Shown: piece after piece, positions 12,801-21,263 of the stretch | How the letters are laid out: each line of letters opens with the position of its first letter | Position numbering within the stretch: the first letter of the stretch is position 1 | Origin: Ascoidea rubescens DSM 1968 | Lineage: Eukaryota > Ascomycota > Saccharomycetes > Ascoideales > Ascoideaceae | Assembly: GCF_001661345.1 (NCBI RefSeq) | Contig: NW_017962928.1 | Span: forward strand, 289,234-353,233 | Direction: 5' to 3' | DNA: 64,000 nucleotides | Made by a program: the position numbers and the translations under genes | The notes under the pieces: generated by a model | Database searches by the model: none | Told to the model about the DNA's origin: nothing | The model's input: only the letters and a program-made list of their open reading frames with translations

Positions 12801-15189
12801 CATAGCATTGTAAAAACATTTTTTCAGAATCGTCTGCAACTATTTTTCCAGGGTCAAGATTGGCTTTTTGACAGGCACCTACCCAGCCATTTTTAATTTT
12901 CACAGACAGATGGTTGCAAATAACTAATAAATTTTTCAAATGCTTGATTATGATTGATTTTTCAGAAGGATTAGATGAAGAAATGATAATAAAAATATTT
13001 GGGATTAATTTAAAATCAAAATTGAACTTTTCAGAATCAAAATAGGTGTTAGAATTGCGTAAACTTTCAAATAATCCATCGATTAATAAATCCCCAACAA
13101 GTAGTTGATGATTTTTGAATAATTTAGTTACTAAATCATAGCAAGGCTTTCTTATCTCAAAAGAGATGTTTTTAGATAAAAGTAAATAGAGCCAGGAAAG
13201 GCTGTAACAAACAGATTTTGAGTTCAAATCCTCAGTATTGTTATCCAGGGTTAGGTCGCTTAAATTAGAAAAGTAGTTGATAGAATAAAATAAAGCGTGA
13301 GACAACCATTTAACTTCGTCATGATTATTGAATTTTGAATAGATTTTTGAGTTGACTAATATAGAAGGCTTTTCATCATTTTTGTAGGCATTTTGAAAGA
13401 TGGAATTAATGTCAAAAGAGTTTTGAAGGGATTGGGATTTGAATTCATTTGAAATGATAAAACAAATTGATAGAACAACGTAGGAAGATAAAATATTTTT
13501 ATTAACTAAATTAGACAATGGGTTGTTAATAATACTATCAAAATTAGTTAAAAAGGTGGGCAAGAGTTGAGATAAAATATTAAGAAATTCTGGTGAGGAT
13601 TTCAAGTGATTATAATTTGATAAAAAATTATGACCGAAATTCAAGTACCAGTTTTTGCGTAAATTTAATTTATTGTCATTAAAGCCTTTTAGAAGAATTT
13701 TTATAATGGAATCATCGAATTTATGATTTAAAGTTAGTAAAATGAAAAAATGATTGAAGAATGAAGATAGGTTATAGTATAAAGAATTTTCAATTTGATC
13801 TTTTGAGATTAAAGCTGATAAATTGTTAATAATTTTAATTGAAGAAGTTAATTGAAGATCGAAAGAATTTTGATCAAATTTCAAGTTATTTAAAATAGAA
13901 GTGAAGATAAATTTATGATCTAAATTTGAAGCCGATCTTAGAGAAACAAATAATCTATCAATTATTTTTGATATTGAGGTATTGTCATTTATAATTGATA
14001 GTGAGTTTATCAAAGAGTTTTTTGAGCCATTTCGAATAAAATCTTTTGAATTTTTAAGATTAGTAAATAGTTGATCATATAATTTTGAAAGGTCGTTATA
14101 TGATAAATTGATTTTGAGATTGAGAAATAAGTTTGAAGAAATGTGACCAAAGATTAATTCAGGGGATCTCAATGAAGCTTTGATTAGAACAGGTAAAATT
14201 TTTGATTTGAAAAAAAGTGATTTGGGATCATTTGTAAACAAGTTGATGAAGTACAGATCGAATTTTTGATAAACTAAAGGTAAAAGAGCAAATTTATTGA
14301 GTAGAATGTTGTTATTATAAAAATCGATAATTAGATCTAATTTTGTATTGAAAAAATGGAATAAATTAGGAATAGCAGGAATTAAATTTTGAATAGATTT
14401 AGATAAAATTGAAATTGATAATAAAATGGAAGAGTTTGGAAGATTTATTTTTGACAGTTTTGATTGTAAAATTGAGTCCAAGTAGATCTGAATAAATTGG
14501 AGGCCCTGAAAACTCAGTTGAGGGTTTTGCAAATTCTTGAAAACAATTGATAAAGTATTTATTGAATTACTGAAAATGGAATTTTGAATTCTCAACTTGT
14601 GGTTAGCGTTGGGGCTAATAGGAGGAGGAAGTTTGGGATCAAATTGGTAATTTGATGCAAGAGAGCTTGTAGAATAGTATGTTGTATAATTAATTAATAT
14701 GGAGTGTGATATAATTAAGTTTTCAAACAGAAGAGAGGAGTTTCCGGTGTCAACCAAATGAATTGAATTTAAAATCAAGGTTTTATTAATGATTTCCAAT
14801 AAAAACAAGACATCACATATGGGTAAAGAAGAAGTGATTAGATTTGAGGAAATTAAATCAGTAAAGTATTTGATTATAATTGAATTGAAATCCATCTTTT
14901 CGTCTTTTGCAGTACTATCATTATTGAATGATAGATTTAAAAAACTGGGGATCAAGTTGTTGACATAAAAAGTTCTGGAGTGTGCATTGAAGGAAAACTT
15001 GTTATAATTTACCAACAAAATCTTCAAAATTAATAGAAACTGCCTGCGGTGATTGACATCTTTCGAATTTGAAACCAATAAATTGTCCAAATCTTGTAAC
15101 GTCTGCAACTGTAGGGCAGTTGAACCATTCAATAAATGGTTGGTCAAGTCTGCCGAAGATAGGCTAAGCAAAGCAGAACTCTCAGCCAT
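6823..15189 (-). CDS. GCN1: Gcn1, ribosome-associated activator of the eIF2alpha kinase Gcn2
   Basis: Gcn1 sits on translating and collided ribosomes with Gcn20 and activates Gcn2 when uncharged tRNA accumulates. The protein has 2,788 residues, slightly longer than the 2,672 of Saccharomyces, and consists almost wholly of HEAT repeats. The middle part (about 1460-1850) is the eEF3-like domain, beginning at RRGAGFGLAGFVKGAG and including SWRSKKASVELLGSMAYL. The region at about 2150-2550 corresponds to the part that binds the Gcn2 RWD domain. The N-terminal half is much more diverged and Leu/Ser/Asn-rich. The ATG (15187-15189) lies shortly after a divergent promoter shared with ANP1. No frameshift or intron is apparent across 8.4 kb. 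Confidence 0.97.
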   Translation of the reverse strand: MAESSALLSLSSADLTNHLLNGSTALQLQTLQDLDNLLVSNSKDVNHRRQFLLILKILLVNYNKFSFNAHSRTFYVNNLIPSFLNLSFNNDSTAKDEKMDFNSIIIKYFTDLISSNLITSSLPICDVLFLLEIINKTLILNSIHLVDTGNSSLLFENLIISHSILINYTTYYSTSSLASNYQFDPKLPPPISPNANHKLRIQNSIFSNSINTLSIVFKNLQNPQLSFQGLQFIQIYLDSILQSKLSKINLPNSSILLSISILSKSIQNLIPAIPNLFHFFNTKLDLIIDFYNNNILLNKFALLPLVYQKFDLYFINLFTNDPKSLFFKSKILPVLIKASLRSPELIFGHISSNLFLNLKINLSYNDLSKLYDQLFTNLKNSKDFIRNGSKNSLINSLSIINDNTSISKIIDRLFVSLRSASNLDHKFIFTSILNNLKFDQNSFDLQLTSSIKIINNLSALISKDQIENSLYYNLSSFFNHFFILLTLNHKFDDSIIKILLKGFNDNKLNLRKNWYLNFGHNFLSNYNHLKSSPEFLNILSQLLPTFLTNFDSIINNPLSNLVNKNILSSYVVLSICFIISNEFKSQSLQNSFDINSIFQNAYKNDEKPSILVNSKIYSKFNNHDEVKWLSHALFYSINYFSNLSDLTLDNNTEDLNSKSVCYSLSWLYLLLSKNISFEIRKPCYDLVTKLFKNHQLLVGDLLIDGLFESLRNSNTYFDSEKFNFDFKLIPNIFIIISSSNPSEKSIIIKHLKNLLVICNHLSVKIKNGWVGACQKANLDPGKIVADDSEKMFLQCYDLLLISGLEKSLYRAAVESINLLAFVSPDTIGPIVESNIKKDVSINKLKLLNDINLKIWKSDSSTVVINPITDAKSKNQKSPKTAAYSSNNLLNNKNLSANSKKKTSWEDQQLINEQLKKESSIRLTIQENYLHLKRGVSIIDGLGNSAKNVNNGYEYYFSTAVNSLLAIMENNYCSIFLNSEASDAFLALSNIISPRLGATKLFVGVATLRIYEVGNLPSNLLEEPVLELLSRILFRIKFLSDQVPLDIFSLIYILPLLTKVLQNGKLVAMKNANKHVVARKAEFAEEDKEEDLLMLAVEIVANHSEVLDNENIVKKYILEVLLSLMMIPSKAKIAKECFNSLCQSVSDSLSEEDVSIILSSLLTPEVFARNAVLDCLDSEFDLSLDMSYSNEIWISTFDNNDHNAEIALTIWRENGFVLDKTAPLQLMEFLANKDSGIRLSVSKSIFAAIDILSKDEPAIFLTTLEALLDLYKLKSKPPEPILDEYGLVIKSSTDQKDPWEIRSGIALTLKYCSPLFSNKISVLSLFNFFINEGALGDSESIVRQEFQDAGIDIINLFGSQNLEGLIPIFERFLASKTEKNSKTQNNIKEITIILYGALAKHLKSSDKRLIQVVDRLIKTLDTPSVNVQRAISNCLAGLVPLIPKSLPDYIDLMFKKLFEAKYLYQRRGAGFGLAGFVKGAGIKALFEYDIVRTLIESAEDKKDPIKREGVSIAVSCLSESLDKFFEPYALEILPVILKNLGDISADVRLYTDITAKTIMKSTTGFGVKKIIPLAIDNLDDISWRSKKASVELLGSMAYLDPTQLSFSLSTIVPEIVSVLTDTHKEVRKSADQSLKRFGEVIRNPEIQKLVPILIKAIGNPTKYTDESLDELIKTQFVHYIDGPSLALIIHVIHRGMVDRSASTKRKACQIVGNMAILVDNTDLYPYLPSLVNELEVAMVDPVGTTRATAARALGSLVEKLGEDNFPGLVDKLFSTFEDPDKRGDRLGAAQALAEVISGLGVSKLDECLPIILSGTTSSISFIREGFMPLLLFLPACFGNQFAPYISKIIPSILNGLADVDPNISETAMRSGKLLVKNYANKAIDLLLPELENGLCNSSYRIRLSSIQLIGELLYQVTGLNRNAETSEEVEFSGVGKRLVEVLGIGRRNVLLSSLFFCRFDVDGVVRNAALDIWKSLVYNTPRTLKEILPTIISLTICRLADDSGDLRETAARSLADLTRRVGSLILQELLPIYEKSSSRDDSDVKQGICIALRELIQTSDLEVVSQYQESFITIIRDCLIDNDDDVRSSAGLAFEVLQDTIGKAAIDGIIPHLLHLLASSDHSDNALYALQEIMATKSDDIFPILIPTLLSPPVDAFKASALGSLAEVAGNALYRRLSSIINVLVEAIIQNQNNKKEQEEIDKAFQKILLSIEDERGLHPLLQQLLSFINSENPQKKAVVYKHLCTFFEETNLDYSVYTQDIVTNTISSLDDENEDVVYHAWHALSMLISLQSKESLERLVKPAQESLVLTGVNGVDLPGFKLPKGPSCILPVFIRGLMYGTSEQRQLSADGIAEIVSKTPPIILKTYVTAITGPLIRVIGDRFNGDVKASILSTLNILFSKVPQFLRPFIPQLQRTFVKSLLDSSNETLRSKAAKALGSLIEHQPRVDPLVTELVNSAKATNDPRIKFAIVNAIVEVVNKSGSKMGDASKSNILRLIEEDSSNSNENLITMYAKLIGSLSKILNSDSAAKILRTKILLAPFEDETANFSILTMNSFLQNAPVHIFADDALNRDIGDIINAGINSKIPHISENSIIAAGKYLLLHGNVGPPKRFLLDNSQTNHEPFFVFDETIEELINSLCIAANKPKSNSLEARRLSLVVLRTLSRFEYNEIIKENITKISLAIFMCVRDSIIPIKLAAEKAYIECFNLVHDEDSKFFQEWFEKLRSENQDSVSTIIGSKILLRSIGDYTKRVATRLAKAEREKIAAGGDEEVMFSDKFEDENEIWAV

Positions 15190-15672
15190 TTAAAAATATA
15201 AGTAAAAACCAGCCAATCTATTGCAATCGCTATCAAACAGCACTGTCTTGTGAATTGGAGGATCTTCTAGTAAACCATCCACAACATCACTGCTGAGGGC
15301 AGTTTCTGAAAATTTTCCACTGATTTCAAATTAAATACAAATCAAGCAACAACGTCACGTGCCAAGTACACCACCTGACTTCAAACTCTGGTCAGATGCA
15401 GATCTGCGTCTGTGGCCGAGCGGGCTAATGCCGTATAGAACTGCAAGCACCGGTTCGAAGCGCGTCGAGGGCTGTTTTGGTGAAGGTGCCAGGCAGTTTC
15501 AGATGTGTCGGCAATTGCCCGTTTGGGTGCCTCATTTATTGTCTTATTTTCTGGATGAAACTGGAGCAGAGGCTGGTCGTTGGGGCTCGAGTGCTGCTGC
15601 CTTTGGTGAAGATATTTAACTCAGTGCTCTGCAGTTGCTCTTCCACTGCTGGTGCCTCTTTTCCATTTGCAA
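15190..15672. promoter_or_regulatory. Divergent GCN1/ANP1 promoter region
   Basis: A 483-base intergenic region whose right half is unusually GC-rich for this genome. It contains GTCACGTG (CACGTG at 15356-15361), a 10-base palindrome GCAGATCTGC (15398-15407) and a tRNA-like A-box/B-box pair (15413-15462). Open frames running into the ANP1 start here lack an ATG or look accidental. Confidence 0.5.
15407..15480 (+). ncRNA. A-box plus B-box pair: tRNA-like relic or Pol III/TFIIIC site
   Basis: TGGCCGAGCGGG at 15413-15424 is an excellent A-box, of the form found in Leu and Ser tRNA D-arms. GGTTCGAAGCG at 15452-15462 matches the first eight positions of a B-box but not the final CC. The spacing of 39 bases between box starts is normal for a tRNA-sized unit, and a run of four T follows at 15475-15478. 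The flanking bases form neither a closed acceptor stem nor a proper T-stem, so an intact tRNA is not supported. A decayed Leu/Ser tRNA or an extra TFIIIC site is more likely. Confidence 0.25.
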
Positions 15673-17546
15673 ATGCACTCTCTAAGACTACGGGATTTGA
15701 ACAGCTCTCCGGTGCTATCTCCCACTTCCTCCGATGCTGCTTCCTCTGCTTCCATTCTGGCCAGCGACCTAGAGTCCAATTCACCCAACTCTTCTACTCT
15801 CTTCGATTTTTTTCAGCACCCCAGCAGGAAATCAAAAAAACAACTTGTTTTGCGTTCTTTAAAGCTTTTTCTTGCTTTTATAAATTGGTTCTTCCTTATA
15901 ATAATTCCGTTGTTCACGGTTTACTACTATTTATTTGTCAATCATTACATCACCTACAATTTGTTCGACTCAATCAACACCATCACTCTTCATCTCAATC
16001 CCAACTCCAATTCCAACCGTTATACCAGTAACCCTCATCAACCAACTGGCGATAGCCATGTATTAGATCGCTTGAATATTCCTGATTTTGGCTCTGAAAG
16101 TTTCAAGGACTGTAATGTTGAGTTTTATGACTTGAACGATTATCAGTCAACAGCTGAGGGCTGGAATAACAATGAACGAGTCTTGTTCTTAGTTCCCTTG
16201 AGAGATGCCTCTAAACATTTGCCAATGTTTTTCTCTCATATGGTCAATCTCACCTATCCTCACCATTTAATCGATTTGGCCTTTTTAATATCCGATACTA
16301 AAGACTCAACCTTAAAAGATTTGAAAACCCATTTGCATCTAATTCAAAACTCTCCGAAAAAATCTTTGCATTTTGGTCGAATCGACATCTACGAAAAAGA
16401 TTTCGGCCAATCAATTGGCCAATCTTTTTCCGATAGACATGGCTTTCAAGCTCAAGGCCCAAGAAGAAAACTCATGGCCATTGCAAGAAACTGGTTGCTA
16501 TTCAACGCCTTGAAACCAGATCATTCCTGGGTCTATTGGAGAGATGCTGATGTTGAAATCATTCCTAAAACTATTATTGAAGATTTAATGCACCACAACA
16601 AAGATATCATTGTTCCAAATGTTTGGAGACCCTTGCCAGATTGGTTAGGTTATGAACAGCCTTACGATTTGAACTCATGGCAAGAATCCGAAGGTGGAAT
16701 TGATCTAGCTGACTCCTTGGATGATCATGACTCTGTAATTGTCGAAGGCTATCCCGAATATCAAACTTGGAGACCTCACTTGGCCTACCTAAGAGATCCT
16801 TATGGTGATCCAGAAGTTGAAATGGAGTTAGATGGCATTGGCGGAGTATCAATCTTAGCAAAAGCAAATGTCTTTCGCAGTGGTTCCATGTTTCCTGCTT
16901 TCAGCTTCAAGAAACATGCTGAAACTGAAGGCTTTGGCAAATTATCAAAGACAATGGGCTTTGGAGTTTTTGGTTTGCCTCATTATACAATTTGGCATAT
17001 CTACGAACCAAGTAAAGATGATATAAAACACATGGAGTTTATGAAAAAAGAAGAAGAAAGAAAAAAGAAAGAATTGAAAAATAAATTGATATTTAACAAA
17101 GCCTGGAGAAATGCTTTTGAAAGTGTCGATGACGAATGGAAAAACGAAAAATTCGATGTCTTCAAAAACACAATAATGAAAAATAGAAAAATTGATGTTG
17201 ACTGGTCCGAAGTTGATGAAGTTTTACAACTAGTAGATAAGAAACCAGGTGAAATAGATTATAATGATCATGAGGACGTTCAACAAAATGTCTTTAATTA
17301 TCAACTTGATTTCACAAAAATGTTTGAAAAAGAAAAAACTTATCAAAAAAAATTAAAAAAAATATTAAATCCCATCAAAGAGTACGGTGATCATCCAAAT
17401 GAACAAGTTTTCGGCGATTGGGGAGATGCTTCTTTCAAAAATAAAAATAAAAACAAAATATTGAAATTTGTAAAGTTTGATTCAAAGTTAATTGAACACC
17501 CAGAAGATGAAGACAATAATATAGACAAAGATGATAACCAGATTGC

Positions 17547-17588
<42 letters not shown>

Positions 17589-18744
17589 TGATGATAATGA
17601 TAATGACAATGATAATGATAATGATCGTGAAATCTCTGATTCGAATTTTATCACTGAAGACAACCCTGAAATTGAAGTTTCTGCTGATGATATTCTAAAC
17701 TATGTCCTCGATTTTGCTAATCTTGACTCAGACAAAAAGAAATCTTCTACATCCGATAAAAAAAATATTTATGTTGAAGCTTTGCAATTGAATCAGCATA
17801 TTGTTCAAAATTCCGAAAAATCATATGAAGAAAAAATGAAAGAATTGAGAGGTTTGCTAAATAAATATAAAAACGATATAAAAATTAAGGAGAAACCAAG
17901 TAATACCAAGTATTCTGCCAAGTCCATCAAAAATCAAAATGACCAAAAACTTTCAAATTCTGAGCCAAAGATAAGTCAATCTCACTTGGAAAAAATTGAA
18001 CTAAATGACAGCCCTTCAGTTTTTGAAAAAGATGAATCGAATAATGACGAAACCAATACCAACAACTTCTTATCACAAGAAAATTCAGACTCGAAATTAA
18101 ATGATAAATTTGAAAACCAGGAAAATGGTGATGATTCTTCTGATCGTGATAACACAAACTTTCTTGATGAATCCTTGTTTGATGAAATTAAAGAAATTGA
18201 GAATGATCTCACTCTTCAAAGTGAAAGCAATGAAGATATATATAAAGATTTAGAACTTCATATAAATAAAAATGAAGAAAACTTAAACCAGGATTTTGAT
18301 ATAAATGATGATAATAATCAAAATCACTTAAATGATTTGAGTAATCAAGGTAATGATGAAAATGTGATTGACAATAATATCAATGAAGATGAATCCATTT
18401 ACAAAACCGAAAATCAACATGAAAATCATAATTCAGACAAAAACTATGAGACATTTGAAAATAGTATTGATGATGAGATTGATAACAAAGTATATAATGA
18501 TCACTTTTCTTCTAATGAAATAGATGAGAAGGAAATTATTGCCAACTTGAACTACCGATTGTTTGATGATATAAGTTTTAAAAAGGAAAAAGAAGAAAGA
18601 GAAAAGAGAAATTCTGAATATTCTCGGAATAATGAAAAAATTGAGTCATTGAACTCAAACGAAGAAAATAGTTTAGATTCGAAAATTAATTCTAATTCTG
18701 AAGACCAAATTCTAGAGTATGAAGAAATAATTAATGAGGTGTAG
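15673..18744 (+). CDS. ANP1: Anp1, alpha-1,6-mannosyltransferase subunit of Golgi mannan polymerase II (GT62)
   Basis: Anp1 works with Mnn9 and partners in the cis-Golgi to extend the mannan backbone of cell-wall N-glycans. The 1,023-residue protein has a short cytosolic head and one membrane segment at about 64-90, a type II topology. The GT62 catalytic domain spans about 125-450. Anp1-specific signatures are VEFYDLNDYQ, VPLRDASKHLPMFF, the metal-binding YWRDADVE (DxD at 291-293), WRPLPDWLG and ELDGIGGVSILAKA. Beyond residue 450 lies a roughly 570-residue tail rich in Asp, Glu, Asn, Lys and Ser, including a run of 13 Asn and a DN repeat. The Saccharomyces tail is only about 120 residues and also carries a homopolymer. 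The first in-frame ATG is at 15673; the frame upstream opens with GTG at 15652. Confidence 0.92.
17548..17586 (+). repeat. (AAT)13 microsatellite coding for poly-Asn in ANP1
   Basis: Thirteen perfect AAT triplets encode 13 consecutive Asn residues in the Anp1 tail. GAT/AAT/GAC triplets encoding an alternating Asp/Asn stretch follow directly. Such arrays change length easily by replication slippage. Confidence 0.95.
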
Positions 18745-18996
18745 ATTATAATTTGCATTTCAATCAATACAGAAAATTATAATATTCCAAAAATTATTTT
18801 AGATTTTTATTTTATAGATTTTTACACTGTTTTTTGTGTTCAATTTTATGCGACTTTTGGGTTCTATAGTGTTTCTTTGTTAGAATTCCAAGGTGATTTT
18901 TATTTTGATTAGAAAATTAACAGGAGAAAAATATATGCTGTATAGTGTGTTCATAATTAAAGTACAATCAATATTAAAAAAAAGTAGGAAAATAAG

Positions 18997-19677
18997 TTAA
19001 ACAAATTCAACTTTTCTTTTGCTTTTAACTATATCACCAGATGTATTTTTACTATCATCATGAGCATTTGCAACTTGTTTTTTTGCTAATTTTGAGTTTT
19101 TTCTTCTCAAGGTTCTAGCTAAGTTGGCCTTTTGTTTCAATTGCAACTTTTTATCATTTAGTTTATTTATCTTTTCATTTTCTTTTACCTCCAATTCTTT
19201 TCTTCTTAAGTCTCTAATTTCTTCTAATCTTTTGGCTTTTTCTAGTTTGGATTCATTCACCAAATCATTTTTATCCATAATTGTCTTAACGATCTTATTC
19301 AATACAATTGTGTCATTATCACTTATAAATTTTTTGCCCTTCTTTTTACCTTTTTTTATAATTTTACCACCAGGCCTTAGAGCTGTATTCAAGGTTGGTA
19401 TGTCCAAATCTTTTTCATCTATTTGAATAGAATGATGCTTTTTGTTACTGTTCAAGGAGGATTTTGGCACTTTTGAAGCGTTTTTCCCATATAAACGCAC
19501 TTTAGACTGATCTTTCTTCACTTTATTCTTTGATACAGATGGAGTATTGGATTTTGGGGTCTGAATAGGTTTGGAAATCAAAAGATTTCGAGCTTGAGAA
19601 TCACTTTTGAGGTCTGAATTTACAGACCTAGTGAGATCTTGTTTTCGTGCCTGTTTTTTAGCTGATCTGTAAACCAT
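18997..19677 (-). CDS. LOC1: Loc1, nuclear protein for 60S assembly and ASH1 mRNA localisation
   Basis: Loc1 is a small basic nucleolar RNA-binding protein. It is required for 60S subunit assembly and, in Saccharomyces, for asymmetric ASH1 mRNA localisation. This copy has 226 residues (about 204 in Saccharomyces). It shows the family pattern in order: SQARN near the N-terminus, KKDQSKVRLYG, DLDIPTLNTALRPG, KKGKKFISDNDTIVLNK, then the helical SKLEKAKRLEEIRDLRRKE and a Lys/Arg-rich end. The ATG is at 19675-19677. Its promoter is shared with MRPL22, and an A-run followed by TTT at about 19770-19785 recalls the RRPE element of ribosome-biogenesis genes. Confidence 0.93.
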   Translation of the reverse strand: MVYRSAKKQARKQDLTRSVNSDLKSDSQARNLLISKPIQTPKSNTPSVSKNKVKKDQSKVRLYGKNASKVPKSSLNSNKKHHSIQIDEKDLDIPTLNTALRPGGKIIKKGKKKGKKFISDNDTIVLNKIVKTIMDKNDLVNESKLEKAKRLEEIRDLRRKELEVKENEKINKLNDKKLQLKQKANLARTLRRKNSKLAKKQVANAHDDSKNTSGDIVKSKRKVEFV

Positions 19678-19824
19678 CTTAGATTAAAATATATCAATAC
19701 AATCACACACTTCTTACTGTAGATAAAAAGCAAATTTAAATTTCTTTCTCTTTGCTGTGTGAAAATTAATCTGAAAAAAAAAAATTTACTTGAAAGGCCT
19801 TTTGATGTATAATTATGCACATAT

Positions 19825-21009
19825 ATGCAAAAGTGCGTTTTTAGAAACCGGGCAACCTTTGGGCTAAAATCCATTCGTTGGATTTGCAAAGAGGAACAAT
19901 TTTCAGCTTCAACTTGCAAAAGACAGTACTGTGCCAGTGCTTTCGGTTTGAATCTCACCATGCTCTTCAACAATGTCAAGCAAACGACCTCAAGGCTGTC
20001 AAATTACATGAACTTGCTCTTGAATAGGGCCTCTTTACACCAGCTTCCTGGAATAACAACATGCAAAGCAGCCGGTTCTTTTAATAACTTTCATGTGCTG
20101 AAGTACTTCAGTTCATTTTCAATTCAAAACGACGAAAAAAAAAACTCGATATTTAGTGACTTGACTACAGTCGATAACAACACAAAAACTGAAGCATTGA
20201 CAAATCGAATTGCTGAAGGTTTTGATGCTATTGGATCACACGAAGAACTGCCTGCTTCTAAAACTGAAAACAATCTCGAAGATATTGATGAAGAAACTGC
20301 TCAAAGAATTAAACTAGTTAAAGAAACTGAAAAGGCCAAAAAACGCATTCAGAAAGTTGAAGATGATCCAGAATTAGTGGAATTTAATAAAAAGTTCATT
20401 ATAAATCAAGCTGCTGATGATTTGCTTTCCCCATTAAAACGAAAAGTATATTTGGCTAATGTTGGAAAGTTTGGATTTTTTAAAAATAATCAAAATATTC
20501 AAGTCGAAGGAAAAAGTTATGTTTTGAATCTTACAAAAGAAGAAATTCAAAGTTTGGAGCCTTCCATCTATTTAAAATCCTTCAGACTAATTGGTTCTAC
20601 AAAAAAAGCATTGCATATTGTTCGGTTACTAAGAGGACTAACATTAAAGGCAGCTATTGCTCAAACTCAATTTATTGAAAAGAAGGTTGCAAAAGAATTT
20701 TCTCCAATTCTAGAAAGTGCCATTGAAACCGCAAAAACCTATAATTTAAATGCTAACGATCTTTACGTTTCCGAAATTTGGGCTGGATCAGATGGTGAAA
20801 CAGAAAAGGGACTTGATCCAAAAAATAAAGGGAGATTTGGTATAAAACGTTTTAGAAGACATCATATCAAAGCTGTTTTAAGAACATCTCAAACACTTAA
20901 AAGACTAAACTATGAAAAACTTGAGTTGCAGAAAAAGAAAAAACCTGCCTTTACTCCTTTAAGAAACCTTGGAATCACTACTCGTCAATCTCAATTCATG
21001 AAATGGTGA
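19825..21009 (+). CDS. MRPL22: Mitochondrial ribosomal protein uL22m
   Basis: This is a large-subunit mitoribosome protein that lines the polypeptide exit tunnel. The uL22 core occupies about residues 200-390: LRGLTLKAAIAQTQF, a helix, then LYVSEIWAG and a basic KGRFGIKRFRRHHIK segment typical of the family loop. The N-terminal part is a mitochondrial presequence followed by a charged linker. Two starts are possible. The ATG at 19825 gives 394 residues. The in-frame ATG at 19960 sits in CACCATG context and begins a textbook presequence (MLFNNVKQTTSRLSNYMN); it may be the real start. CTG codons occur only in the linker and presequence. Divergent from LOC1, 147 bases apart. Confidence 0.88.
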   Translation: MQKCVFRNRATFGLKSIRWICKEEQFSASTCKRQYCASAFGLNLTMLFNNVKQTTSRLSNYMNLLLNRASLHQLPGITTCKAAGSFNNFHVLKYFSSFSIQNDEKKNSIFSDLTTVDNNTKTEALTNRIAEGFDAIGSHEELPASKTENNLEDIDEETAQRIKLVKETEKAKKRIQKVEDDPELVEFNKKFIINQAADDLLSPLKRKVYLANVGKFGFFKNNQNIQVEGKSYVLNLTKEEIQSLEPSIYLKSFRLIGSTKKALHIVRLLRGLTLKAAIAQTQFIEKKVAKEFSPILESAIETAKTYNLNANDLYVSEIWAGSDGETEKGLDPKNKGRFGIKRFRRHHIKAVLRTSQTLKRLNYEKLELQKKKKPAFTPLRNLGITTRQSQFMKW

Positions 21010-21263
21010 AACAAAGTACATTACAAAAGATTTTAACATCTCATTTACATGTAAATAAAATATATTCTATAATTTCATTCAAAAAGTTTATTGATTGTAG
21101 AGACTTTTGCAAGGTTAAAACAGTAGGACGATCACCTGATTTTTCAAGAGTGAGAATGTAAATAAAGTTTATTGATGAAAATGAGTAATACAACAATCTA
21201 TTTGATAAGTTCAAATATATGAACTAAACACCAACTTTAACAATTAGAAGCAAAAAGTAAGCA

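Noticed and set aside
15477-16031. 184-codon frame overlapping the ANP1 start
   Set aside because: It overlaps the conserved ANP1 frame in another phase, and its product is Cys/Phe/Ser/Gln-rich without family resemblance.
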